This document shows, piece by piece, positions 36,877 through 43,589 of a DNA stretch of 64,000 nucleotides (positions are counted from its first letter, which is position 1; every line of letters starts with the position of its first letter). The notes beneath the pieces are model-generated. The model had not been told where the DNA came from. It made no database searches and saw only the letters and a program-made list of their open reading frames with translations. A program made the position numbers and the translations under genes. Source of the stretch: JBFGCT01 sp963825565 (lineage in GTDB: Bacteria; Actinomycetota; Acidimicrobiia; Acidimicrobiales; Ilumatobacteraceae); contig CAWGTW010000010.1 in assembly GCA_963825565.1 (NCBI GenBank), forward strand, positions 1 through 64,000, written 5' to 3'.

Positions 36877-37210
36877 CTGCTCATCCTCTCAAGAGAACGA
36901 GCAGTCACCGATCCCGGGGCGGTTCAACCCGACCCAGCGGGCGGACCCTGCGGTGATCGTGGCTTCCTACGAGCGTGACCCGGCAACGCCGAGTGTCTCA
37001 TCCCTGTCGTGCACGTACGTCTCCTGGTTCATCATGGAGAGCGGCTCCTCCAACGTTGTCGTGGCTTGGTCGCTCGACACGTTGGAGGAGCCACCCCACA
37101 CGGGTGGCGGATGGTTGACGCCGGCCAGAAGACCCCGGCATCAACCACGGATTTCAGTGAGCACAGAACACGGATCTCACCGAGCGCTCACAAGGTGACC
37201 TTCAGTCGAG
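36877..37210. other. 334-base stretch with one strong hairpin
   Basis: No gene was recognised. A perfect 14-bp inverted repeat GGCTCCTCCAACGT (37043-37056) / ACGTTGGAGGAGCC (37079-37092) encloses a 22-base loop. The left part is the 5' flank of the IS3 fragment. Confidence 0.5.
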
Positions 37211-37786
37211 TCACGTCGTCGAGTGTGCTGCGATTGCTTCGATGACGAGGTTGATGGTGGTGGTGAACGAGGCGTCGATGTTGTCGGGGAGGCCGAAGCC
37301 GCCTTTGAGTTCGAGATCGACGAAGCCGTGAACGGCGGCGCGTAGTGCCCGGATGAGGGGGATCACGGTGGTCGGATCGACGTCCATTCCGTTGAGGACT
37401 GATGCTATGACGGTGACTGGTTCGAGCAGCGCGGCAGCCACTTCGGGGTCTTCGTCTGGCGTGGGTGCCGGGAGGAACGAGTTGTTCAGACCGGGGTGGC
37501 GGTGGGCAAACGATCGCAGTTGCTCAGCGATCGTTCGTAGTGCGTCGGGGCCGTCGAGGCCGTCGACGCTTGCCGCGAGTTCAATGGCGAGCAGGCCGCT
37601 GCCATGCAGAGCGAGTTGTCGACGCAGTCCGGCGAGGCCACGGACGTGTGTGTAGAGCGATGGAGACTTCACGCCGAGCGCCGAGGCAACCGTCGCCAAG
37701 CTCAGCGCGTCGAGGCCATCGCGGTCCGCGATCTCGGCTGCTGCCTCGACAACTTGTTCGACCGTGAGTCCGAGCTTGCGTCCCAT
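37211..37786 (-). CDS. TetR-family transcriptional regulator
   Basis: The 191-residue regulator starts MGRKLGLTVEQVVEAAAEIA and has a TetR helix-turn-helix (SLATVASALGVKSPSLYTHV, about 25-50). The C-terminal ligand domain resembles the WHG/TetR_C_33 type (HPGLNNSFLP, IRALRAAVHGFVDLE). It is the last gene of a four-gene unit with the cyclase-like, 43-residue and DUF2568 genes. It probably controls this unit through the palindrome at 38782-38800. The inducer is unknown. Confidence 0.88.
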   Translation of the reverse strand: MGRKLGLTVEQVVEAAAEIADRDGLDALSLATVASALGVKSPSLYTHVRGLAGLRRQLALHGSGLLAIELAASVDGLDGPDALRTIAEQLRSFAHRHPGLNNSFLPAPTPDEDPEVAAALLEPVTVIASVLNGMDVDPTTVIPLIRALRAAVHGFVDLELKGGFGLPDNIDASFTTTINLVIEAIAAHSTT

Positions 37787-37808
37787 CAGCGAGCGGCCAA
37801 GCGGCCGT

Positions 37809-38186
37809 TCATGCGTCGAGCAGCCACTGAATCCGGCTCCACGAAGCGGCGTAGTGAATGACGACCAGCACGGCGACGACGATACCGATGTTGCGCTGCC
37901 CAGCGATGAACAGGCCTCCGACACCACCGCCAAGAACGATGAGTTCAATCGCCAGCCGGATACAGCCAGCAACTTCGACAGGTGCAGCGCCGGAGCGACT
38001 GGGATCGTCGACAACATTGAACACTCCCCAAAGCGTCGCCGCCGCGATCGGGACGACGATGACGGCGATCCAGCGGATGCTGCCCGAGGTGAAGTTCCAG
38101 GCTCCGACAGCGAGCCCGGCGAGTGCGCCGAGTTCGAGGCCGAAGCGAAGGGCCAGGTTCCTGCCGGCCATGTCAGGTGGGTTCAT
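37809..38186 (-). CDS. DUF2568 (YrdB-like) membrane protein
   Basis: The 125-residue protein has four hydrophobic segments (for example LELGALAGLAVGAWNF, RWIAVIVVPIAAATLWGVF, LIVLGGGVGGLFIAG) and the motif WGVFNVVDDPSRSG, typical of the YrdB/DUF2568 family. Function is unknown. It starts 7 bases after the stop of the 43-codon gene and lies 22 bases before the TetR gene. Confidence 0.8.
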   Translation of the reverse strand: MNPPDMAGRNLALRFGLELGALAGLAVGAWNFTSGSIRWIAVIVVPIAAATLWGVFNVVDDPSRSGAAPVEVAGCIRLAIELIVLGGGVGGLFIAGQRNIGIVVAVLVVIHYAASWSRIQWLLDA

Positions 38187-38193
38187 GATGCCC

Positions 38194-38325
38194 TCACCAG
38201 TATCCGATGTCGTGGTAGCCCCACGCGTTGAGCGGTGCATGGGTCTGGTTGCGTATGTTGCGACGCCAGTTCCAGTGCCGAAACGCTCGGCGCGCGGATT
38301 GAAATGCGCGAGACAGGGCAGTCAT
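38194..38325 (-). CDS. Small 43-residue basic protein in the TetR operon
   Basis: An ATG at 38325 overlaps the stop of the SRPBCC gene (ATGA), and the frame ends 7 bases before the DUF2568 start. The product MTALSRAFQSARRAFRHWNW continues basic and ends NAWGYHDIGYW. The tight coupling on both sides argues for real translation. The basic, Trp-rich sequence is weakly like DUF1127-type small proteins. Function unknown. Confidence 0.5.
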   Translation of the reverse strand: MTALSRAFQSARRAFRHWNWRRNIRNQTHAPLNAWGYHDIGYW

Positions 38326-38762
38326 GATGTTGCCTCGACGCGGTTCTTGAGGGCGGTGTCCATGAGTTCGAACCCTTGAACGGTGTTGGTGTCGAGCGAC
38401 TTGCGCATGAAGCGGACGAGGACACCGGTGAAGTGCTCGGTGTGGACCAGATGCGTCCCACCGGAGGGCGTGGCTTCGAGTTGGAAGCGGTGGCGGCCAT
38501 CGAACAAGCCGGTCACGCCGAGTTTGCCGAGCCACTCGAAGGTCGCGGCTTCCTCGACAACGGTGACTTCGGGCTTGAAGGTCATTGCCTTGCCACCCGG
38601 CGGCTCCATCCGGTTGCTCAGTTCCTCGCCGACTGCGGCCTTGCCGACCGACGAGGTGATGAACGGGTTCCAATCGGCCCACCCGTCGAGATCGGTGAGT
38701 ACCTGCCAGACCGCTTCGGGTGTGGCGTCAATGTCGACTTCGGTGTGCAGTTCGTGATTCAT
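38322..38762 (-). CDS. SRPBCC (polyketide cyclase/START-like) protein
   Basis: The 146-residue protein begins MNHELHTEVDIDATPEAVWQ and contains LTDLDGWADWNPF, the signature of SRPBCC hydrophobic-ligand-binding proteins. Length is normal for the family. It heads the TetR operon and has a good ribosome site (AAGGAGAGAG). A role in binding or modifying a small hydrophobic molecule sensed by the TetR protein is plausible. Confidence 0.85.
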   Translation of the reverse strand: MNHELHTEVDIDATPEAVWQVLTDLDGWADWNPFITSSVGKAAVGEELSNRMEPPGGKAMTFKPEVTVVEEAATFEWLGKLGVTGLFDGRHRFQLEATPSGGTHLVHTEHFTGVLVRFMRKSLDTNTVQGFELMDTALKNRVEATS

Positions 38763-38781
38763 GATCTCTCTCCTTGGTTGA

Positions 38782-38800
38782 TGTCTAATGATGTTAGACA
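38782..38800. promoter_or_regulatory. Probable TetR operator
   Basis: TGTCTAA-tgatg-TTAGACA is a perfect 7-bp-arm palindrome 20 bases upstream of the SRPBCC ATG. A related half-site (CTTAGACATGTC) follows at 38815. Size, symmetry and position fit autorepression by the TetR protein of this operon. Confidence 0.65.
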
Positions 38801-38822
38801 CAATAACTAGGACCCTTAGACA

Positions 38823-39238
38823 TGTCAACGTGAAGATGGGCGGATGGTGCGAAGCATGGACTTCTCCATGGCCTCGCCGCTCATCCAGCGCGGAGCCGCC
38901 CAGAACAACACTGCGCCAAACGATGCAGCCCGCCCGGGTGCCGGCAGCGGAGAGCGCCTTCCGTTCGGTCGCGAAGTCACATCGCTGGGCCGCACGTTCT
39001 CGAGCGGGCTTGACCAATCCGAAGTGCCGTTCTCGGGCGCCCTCTCGGAGGTGGACGCGAGGGCGGCCTAGCATGGCCGCCGCTTGGATGCCGGAGAAGC
39101 TGCGGGCGCCGCCGACCAAGCCGGACGGCGATGATCGCCTGGCAGCTGAGACCGCGGTGGATGAGCGAGTGACGGACTGCGCTCCGCTGGTCAGTTCGAT
39201 CGGGGACTTCCGCCTCTTGAGGCTGCGACGACCAGCTG
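38823..39238. other. 416-base stretch without a recognised gene
   Basis: Frames on both strands lack family resemblance. It lies between the TetR operator region and the IS1380 element and is probably remnant DNA. Confidence 0.4.
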
Positions 39239-39242
39239 CTAG

Positions 39243-40919
39243 GCCCGATCGTTCATGAGATGGCTTGAGGTCGCTCGACGTGGTCTGTTCGGAATGGTCG
39301 CGGCGGTCGTGGACGTATTCGGGTCGTCGACGGCTTGGTGAGTGCCGATTCTGGTGATCTCGGCCTGCTCGGTGTGCGCGATTGGGCCGGTGGGGCGTGC
39401 CGATCGAGCGTGGCGCCGGGTTCGGTGGGCTCGCGGGTGGGTCAGGTGACCGTGGCGAGACGCCGGTAGGCGTCGAGCAGATCGGTGGTCCATGGCCAGT
39501 GCTCGGGGAGTCGCAGCCACGTTCGGCGGGCGCTGCGGATGAGCCGGCCGGCGATGTGCAGGATCCGGTAGCGGAACGTGCGCGGCTCGGCAACCGCGAG
39601 GTCGCCGGTGAACAGCAGGGTCTGTGTCCAGGCGAGGAGATCGGCGGCGGCGAGGACCATCTCCATCCACGCCGCGTTCGCGGTGAACGAGGTGAACGGC
39701 ATGCGTTCGAGGCCGCAGTCTTTGAGGTTCTTGATCCGGTTCTCGACCTGGCCGTGGCGGCGGTGGCGCAACTCGAGCTCGACCGCGTCGCCGGACTGGT
39801 TGGTGAGCACGACTTGGTGGCGCATTCCATTGTGGTCCCACAAGCGCAGTTGCGCTTGCGCGCCCGGGTGTGGTCGTTCGCGACGCACGATCGCCCGGGT
39901 GCGGGCGGGCCAGCCGTCGACGGTGAGGTCCAGCTCGGCGACCTGTGCGCCGCGGCGTGGTTCGCCGTTGGTGTTGATCGCGGGTCGCCACGCGTCCGCG
40001 GCAACGTTGGCGATGGCGGTGTCCAAGGCGTTGGACACCCGGGCGGAGATCGAGAACTCGCAGTTGCGTGCGACGAGACCGTCGATGAACTTGCGGACCG
40101 CGCCAGCGGAGTCGGCGCGCACGAGGATCGGGTGCACGACGCTGTCCGGTGCGTCTCCGGGCCGGTGACCTTGACAGTGTGTGTCGGGCAGCTGTGCGAT
40201 CGCCATGTCGACGACGGCGAGCTGGTCGGCGCCGGAGTTCGCGGCAGCGTTGCCGGGTCGCAGCACCCCGGCGAGTGCTTCGCCGGTCGCGTCGAGGAAG
40301 CAGAACACCGGGTGGAACCCGAACCCGCGTTTGAAGTGCGGTGTCGCGCCTTGCTTGCGTTCGGAATGGATCTCCACCAGCGACGCGTCGACGTCCAACA
40401 CGACCTCGCCCGGTGCAGCACCGACGGCCCGTGCCTTGGCTCGCGCTGTCGCACGGGCCGCACGCAACGCGTCGAGCACCCGATCGTCGATCGCGTCGAA
40501 GGCCCGCCAGATCGTCGGAGCCGACGCGACCTCGCCGAACACGTCGGGCTGATCCCGCAACGCCGCCATGTCCGCAACACAGCGGCCGCCCGCGGCGAGC
40601 ATCACCGCGACCTGGCCGAGCAGCCGGCCCCGGTCGTGACCGAAGCCGCGCTCACCAGCCCACGGGACCGCAGCCGAATAGCCGACGGGGAGACCGAACC
40701 GATCCGCGAGTTCGCCCAACAAGTGGGTGCCCGCGTGCGAGACCGTCTGCCGGTCACCGCCGGTCACCCGAGGCCGTTCCACCGTGCGTGTAGCGTTCAC
40801 CTCGCGAGTGCCCTCCCGTTCGAGTTCTTGTTGCTTCGCAACACCAAGAATCCCGCACGGCGAGGGCACTTCCGCGGATACGCGACCTCAGCCCACCTCA
40901 GACCCGTGAACGATCGGGG
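39243..40919 (-). mobile_element. IS1380-family insertion sequence
   Basis: The ends read inward as GCCCGATCGTTCA (left) and CCCCGATCGTTCA (right), 12 of 13 matching, and both are flanked by CTAG (39239-39242 and 40920-40923), a likely 4-base target duplication. The 1677-base length is normal. It lies within a lipoprotein pseudogene. Confidence 0.85.
39442..40800 (-). CDS. IS1380-family transposase
   Basis: The 452-residue transposase has the DDE core of this family: VVLDVDASLVEIHSERKQ, ILVRADSAGAVRKFID and the late RHRRHGQVENRIKNLKDCGL. The GTG at 40800 follows GCGAG; an in-frame start at 40869 is possible but would lie near the IS end. The frame is intact, so the element may still move. 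Confidence 0.88.
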   Translation of the reverse strand: MNATRTVERPRVTGGDRQTVSHAGTHLLGELADRFGLPVGYSAAVPWAGERGFGHDRGRLLGQVAVMLAAGGRCVADMAALRDQPDVFGEVASAPTIWRAFDAIDDRVLDALRAARATARAKARAVGAAPGEVVLDVDASLVEIHSERKQGATPHFKRGFGFHPVFCFLDATGEALAGVLRPGNAAANSGADQLAVVDMAIAQLPDTHCQGHRPGDAPDSVVHPILVRADSAGAVRKFIDGLVARNCEFSISARVSNALDTAIANVAADAWRPAINTNGEPRRGAQVAELDLTVDGWPARTRAIVRRERPHPGAQAQLRLWDHNGMRHQVVLTNQSGDAVELELRHRRHGQVENRIKNLKDCGLERMPFTSFTANAAWMEMVLAAADLLAWTQTLLFTGDLAVAEPRTFRYRILHIAGRLIRSARRTWLRLPEHWPWTTDLLDAYRRLATVT

Positions 40920-41294
40920 CTAGGTCGAAGTCGATCGCGACCGGGACCCCTCGTGCGTCATAGTCCACGTCGAGGGTGTGCCTGCCGAACTCGGGATCCT
41001 CGAACCTCCGGACCTCCGCCTGGAGGTCCGCCACCAGATCGTGCAGACGCTCGACCGATCACTCCACTGGTTCGCAGCCGAACTCGGAGCCGAGCGTCAC
41101 CGTGGCGCTGGTCACGACATCGTTCTTGACCACGGTGGTCCACTCGCAGCCGTCCGCCGTCAACTGGTTCGGGCCGGACGCTACGACCACCTGGTAGTCG
41201 GCGATTTCCGCCTCCCGTACAGATCGTCGCCGCCGCACCCCGCCAGAATCGCGGTCAGGGCGGCGAGTCCGATTACGACACGTCGCGTGTGCAT
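40920..41294 (-). pseudogene. DUF6174-like lipoprotein gene, broken and cut by IS1380
   Basis: The ATG at 41294 gives a lipoprotein signal (MHTRRVVIGLAALTAILAGC). A frameshift near 41220 follows, after which another frame reads EAEIADYQVVVASGPNQ, TVVKNDVVTSATVT and, past a TGA where Trp is expected, VERLHDLVADLQAEV and VDYDARGVPVAIDFD. This is the layout of DUF6174 lipoproteins. The last part is missing because IS1380 lies immediately after it. Confidence 0.65.
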
Positions 41295-41455
41295 AGTCGT
41301 TAGACGGCGGGCCGTTCTCACAAGTTCCCACGTAACCACAACACCGCCTCAGTCGACCCGCACGCGCACATCAGCGGCCATCTGGCGCGTCCTCATCGCG
41401 CTCGTAACCCGGCAGCGGAGCGCGGTTCGGAGTGCTCGATATCGCCGGGTTGAGT

Positions 41456-42190
41456 TCAGCGGCTGGCGCCGGCGACGAAGGTGGCGACGATGTAGGTGGC
41501 ATGACGGTCGAGGCTGCCTCGTCCTCGGTCGTAGCGCATCGTGGTTCGCGGGTCGGCGTGGGACGTCGCGGAGTGGGACGCCGGCGTCGAGCGCGGCGGT
41601 GATGAAGCTGTGCCGCAACGAGTGCGGTGAGATCCGCTTGTCGATCCCGGCGGCCTTCGCGAGCCGCTTGACGATGCGGCTGGCGGCGTGGCGGTCGAGG
41701 CGTCGGGTCATGTCGTGGTTCATGAAGATCGGGCCTGCTCGCCCGTTCGGCGATGTAGAGGTCGAGTGCTCGGGCGGTGCGCGGTGCGAGGGGGATGGTT
41801 GCGGTCTTGCCGCCCTTGCGATGGATGAACAAGGTCCGATGGCCCCGGTTGTGGTCGAGGTCGTCGATGTCGGCACCGAGCGCTTCGGAGATCCGCAGCC
41901 CGTTCAACGCCAATAGGCACGCCAGGGCGTGATCGCGGCCGCCGCACAGCCCCGCCTCGACGAGGAAGCCGCCCAGTTCATTGCGGTCCAACCCGAGCGT
42001 GGACGATTCGTAGTTCTGCTTCGGCCGTCGCACATGAGCGGCCGGGTTCCGCTCGATCAGCCGCTCCTCCGCGCAGTAGGTGAAGAAGCCGCAGATCGTC
42101 GACAACCTGCGACGACGAACGATTCGCCCGCAGCGTCGGGTACTCGCTTTCCCCGTGGTGTCTTCGGCATCGCTCGAGCCCCATGTCGTT
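41456..42190 (-). pseudogene. Tyrosine integrase pseudogene of the island
   Basis: Three frames together encode a XerC/phage-type integrase: LSTICGFFTYCAEERLIERN, LLALNGLRISEALG (catalytic Arg), RKGGKTATIPLAP (Lys), SPHSLRHSFITAALDAGVP (His-x-x-Arg) and SHADPRTTMRYDRGR ending in the Tyr region. At least two frameshifts, near 41750 and 41570, and loss of about 60 N-terminal residues make it non-functional. It lies next to the right attachment-like repeat. Confidence 0.8.
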
Positions 42191-42228
42191 ACTCTCGAAC
42201 GCCCCTTGAGAGTAACCCTGAGAGTAAC
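42188..42228. repeat. GAGAGTAAC repeats upstream of the integrase pseudogene
   Basis: Two direct copies (CTTGAGAGTAAC, CCTGAGAGTAAC; 42205-42228) with a 12-base period and one inverted copy (GTTACTCTCG, from 42188). They resemble the repeats at 9762-9797 before the other integrase. Confidence 0.7.
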
Positions 42229-42231
42229 GCA

Positions 42232-42285
42232 CCGAAAACGACGACGGGCGCCCATGGATCTCGGTTCACGTTTCCCCTGCTCAGC
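42232..42285. repeat. Right attachment-like repeat of the island
   Basis: Matches 29571-29624 with three differences. Its ACGGGCGCCCATGGATCTC part is also mirrored at about 42296-42316 (TCTCCATGGACGCCCGT), an inverted copy absent from the left end. Confidence 0.75.
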
Positions 42286-42324
42286 AGGCTTTTCGCGGAT
42301 CTCCATGGACGCCCGTGGACGTAC

Positions 42325-42414
42325 TGGCGGAAGGCGTGGGATTCGAACCCACGGAAGCCCGAAGACTTCAACGGCTTTCGAGGCCGTCCCATTCGTCCGC
42401 TCTGGCAGCCTTCC
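42325..42414 (-). tRNA. tRNA-Ser (CGA)
   Basis: The reverse complement has acceptor GGAAGGC with CCA encoded, anticodon arm ACGGC-CTCGAAA-GCCGT with anticodon CGA, a long variable arm and GGGTTCGAATCCC T arm. It is the probable anchor of the island. Confidence 0.95.
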
Positions 42415-42510
42415 GATCGCAAGGCTAGCGGTGAGAGCGCGGCATCGGAAGCGGCTTCTCACGGCCCAGCACCGGCAGCGCGCGCCTCGCTGAGCGGTAC
42501 GATCATTGTC

Positions 42511-42537
42511 TCAAGTCCGGCGCAGTCCCGACCGATA
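42511..42537 (+). promoter_or_regulatory. Sigma-28-like promoter before the roadblock/GTPase operon
   Basis: TCAAG (42511-42515), 16 bases, CCGATA (42532-42537). The ATG of the roadblock gene at 42546 is only 8 bases after the -10 box, so the transcript would be leaderless or nearly so. Confidence 0.65.
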
Positions 42538-42545
42538 GCAATCGT

Positions 42546-43037
42546 ATGGAAACGGTCAAGCACACGCCTGCGCATGGGCTGCCACCGATGACCGACCGCG
42601 TCCCGCCAGCGCCACTTCCGTCAGCGACGCCATGGAGCGCACCGGTCGCGCCGGCTCGAACCGAGGCCGTCCCGGTCCCGCCGACCGATCCTCGGGTCGC
42701 GCTCGACGAGCTCGTCGAGGTCGTCCATGGGGCCCGGTCCGCGCTGCTCGCGTCGACCGATGGGTTCGCGATCGCACGGAGCGCCGGGACCGAGGACGAG
42801 CCGTCGCACGCTGCGATGCTCGCCGCGGCGGTGGGCATCGCCCGACAGCTGGTCCAGGTCGGCGACGGCTCCGAGTTGCGTCAGGTCGTGATCGACCATG
42901 ACCGCGGCTTGCTGCTGATCTGGCCGATCGGCCGGCACCGGATCCTTGCGGTGCTGGCGATGAGCACGGTCGATCAGGTGCGCCTGCGCGCGTTGGTGCG
43001 GTCGCGTACCGGGGTGCTGGCTGGGAGCGCCGCGTGA
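42546..43037 (+). CDS. Roadblock/LC7 domain protein
   Basis: The 163-residue protein has a Pro-rich N-terminal region (about 1-48) and a roadblock/LC7 domain (ALDELVEVVHGARSALLAST, GLLLIWPIGRHRILAVLAM). Roadblock proteins such as MglB and CvnB regulate small GTPases; the next gene, overlapping by GTGA, encodes such a GTPase. It starts a three-gene operon under a sigma-28-like promoter. Confidence 0.82.
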   Translation: METVKHTPAHGLPPMTDRVPPAPLPSATPWSAPVAPARTEAVPVPPTDPRVALDELVEVVHGARSALLASTDGFAIARSAGTEDEPSHAAMLAAAVGIARQLVQVGDGSELRQVVIDHDRGLLLIWPIGRHRILAVLAMSTVDQVRLRALVRSRTGVLAGSAA

Positions 43038-43588
43038 TCGACCAGACGTTCAAGATCCTGATCACCGGGCCGTTCGCCGCGGGTAAGACCTCGTTGATCC
43101 AATCGGTGTCGCAGACCCGGGTCGTGTCGACCGACGTCGTGACCAGCGGCGACGAGTCGGTCGTCAAAGCGGAGACCACCGTCGCGATGGATTTCGGCAC
43201 CTACCGGCTCGAGCCCAGCGAGCAGGTCCGACTGCTGCTGTTCGGTACGCCGGGCCAGCCGCGGTTCCGGTTCATGACCAACATCCTCAAGGGCGAGGTC
43301 GACGTCGTCGCGTTCGTGATCGACGCCGACGCCACCGAGACCCATGCTGCGGCGGGTGTCGAGCTCAGGGCGCTGCTCGCCGATCTGCACGTCCCGGCCG
43401 TCGTCGCGGTCAATCGGTGCGACGACCTCGAACATGCCCGGCGGCTGGCGCGATCGCTCGGCGCGTTGTCGTGCGAAGCCGTGGTGCCCTGCCAGCTGAT
43501 CGACCCCGACTCCGGACGCGAGGTCGTCATCGAGGTGCTATTGACACTGCTGGACGTCCTCGAACGATCCGGCGCGGAGGTTGCCTGA
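43034..43588 (+). CDS. Small Ras-like GTPase (CvnD/MglA type)
   Basis: The 184-residue GTPase has P-loop TGPFAAGKTS, a switch region with TTVAMDFG, the G3 motif LLLFGTPGQPRF and a G4-type VAVNRCDD. These are the marks of conservon-type GTPases. The usual Gln after GTPG is present, so hydrolysis is likely. Translational coupling with the roadblock gene and the PATAN-like gene suggests one signalling complex. Confidence 0.88.
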   Translation: MIDQTFKILITGPFAAGKTSLIQSVSQTRVVSTDVVTSGDESVVKAETTVAMDFGTYRLEPSEQVRLLLFGTPGQPRFRFMTNILKGEVDVVAFVIDADATETHAAAGVELRALLADLHVPAVVAVNRCDDLEHARRLARSLGALSCEAVVPCQLIDPDSGREVVIEVLLTLLDVLERSGAEVA

Positions 43589-43589
43589 C

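Larger units (their letters stand above)
29571..42285. mobile_element. Degraded genomic island between 54-bp direct repeats
   Basis: The ends are near-identical 54-base repeats (29571-29624 and 42232-42285, three differences). The right end is 40 bases from tRNA-Ser(CGA) and has an integrase pseudogene just inside it; an excisionase-like gene is near the left end. The interior is packed with transposase genes and remnants of five IS families plus short broken genes, unlike the flanks. The integrase is broken, so the island is probably fixed. Cargo includes an acetyltransferase, two alpha/beta hydrolases and a TetR-regulated operon. Confidence 0.7.

Noticed and set aside
38823..39238. Possible genes on either strand
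   Set aside because: No frame shows family resemblance or a convincing ribosome site.
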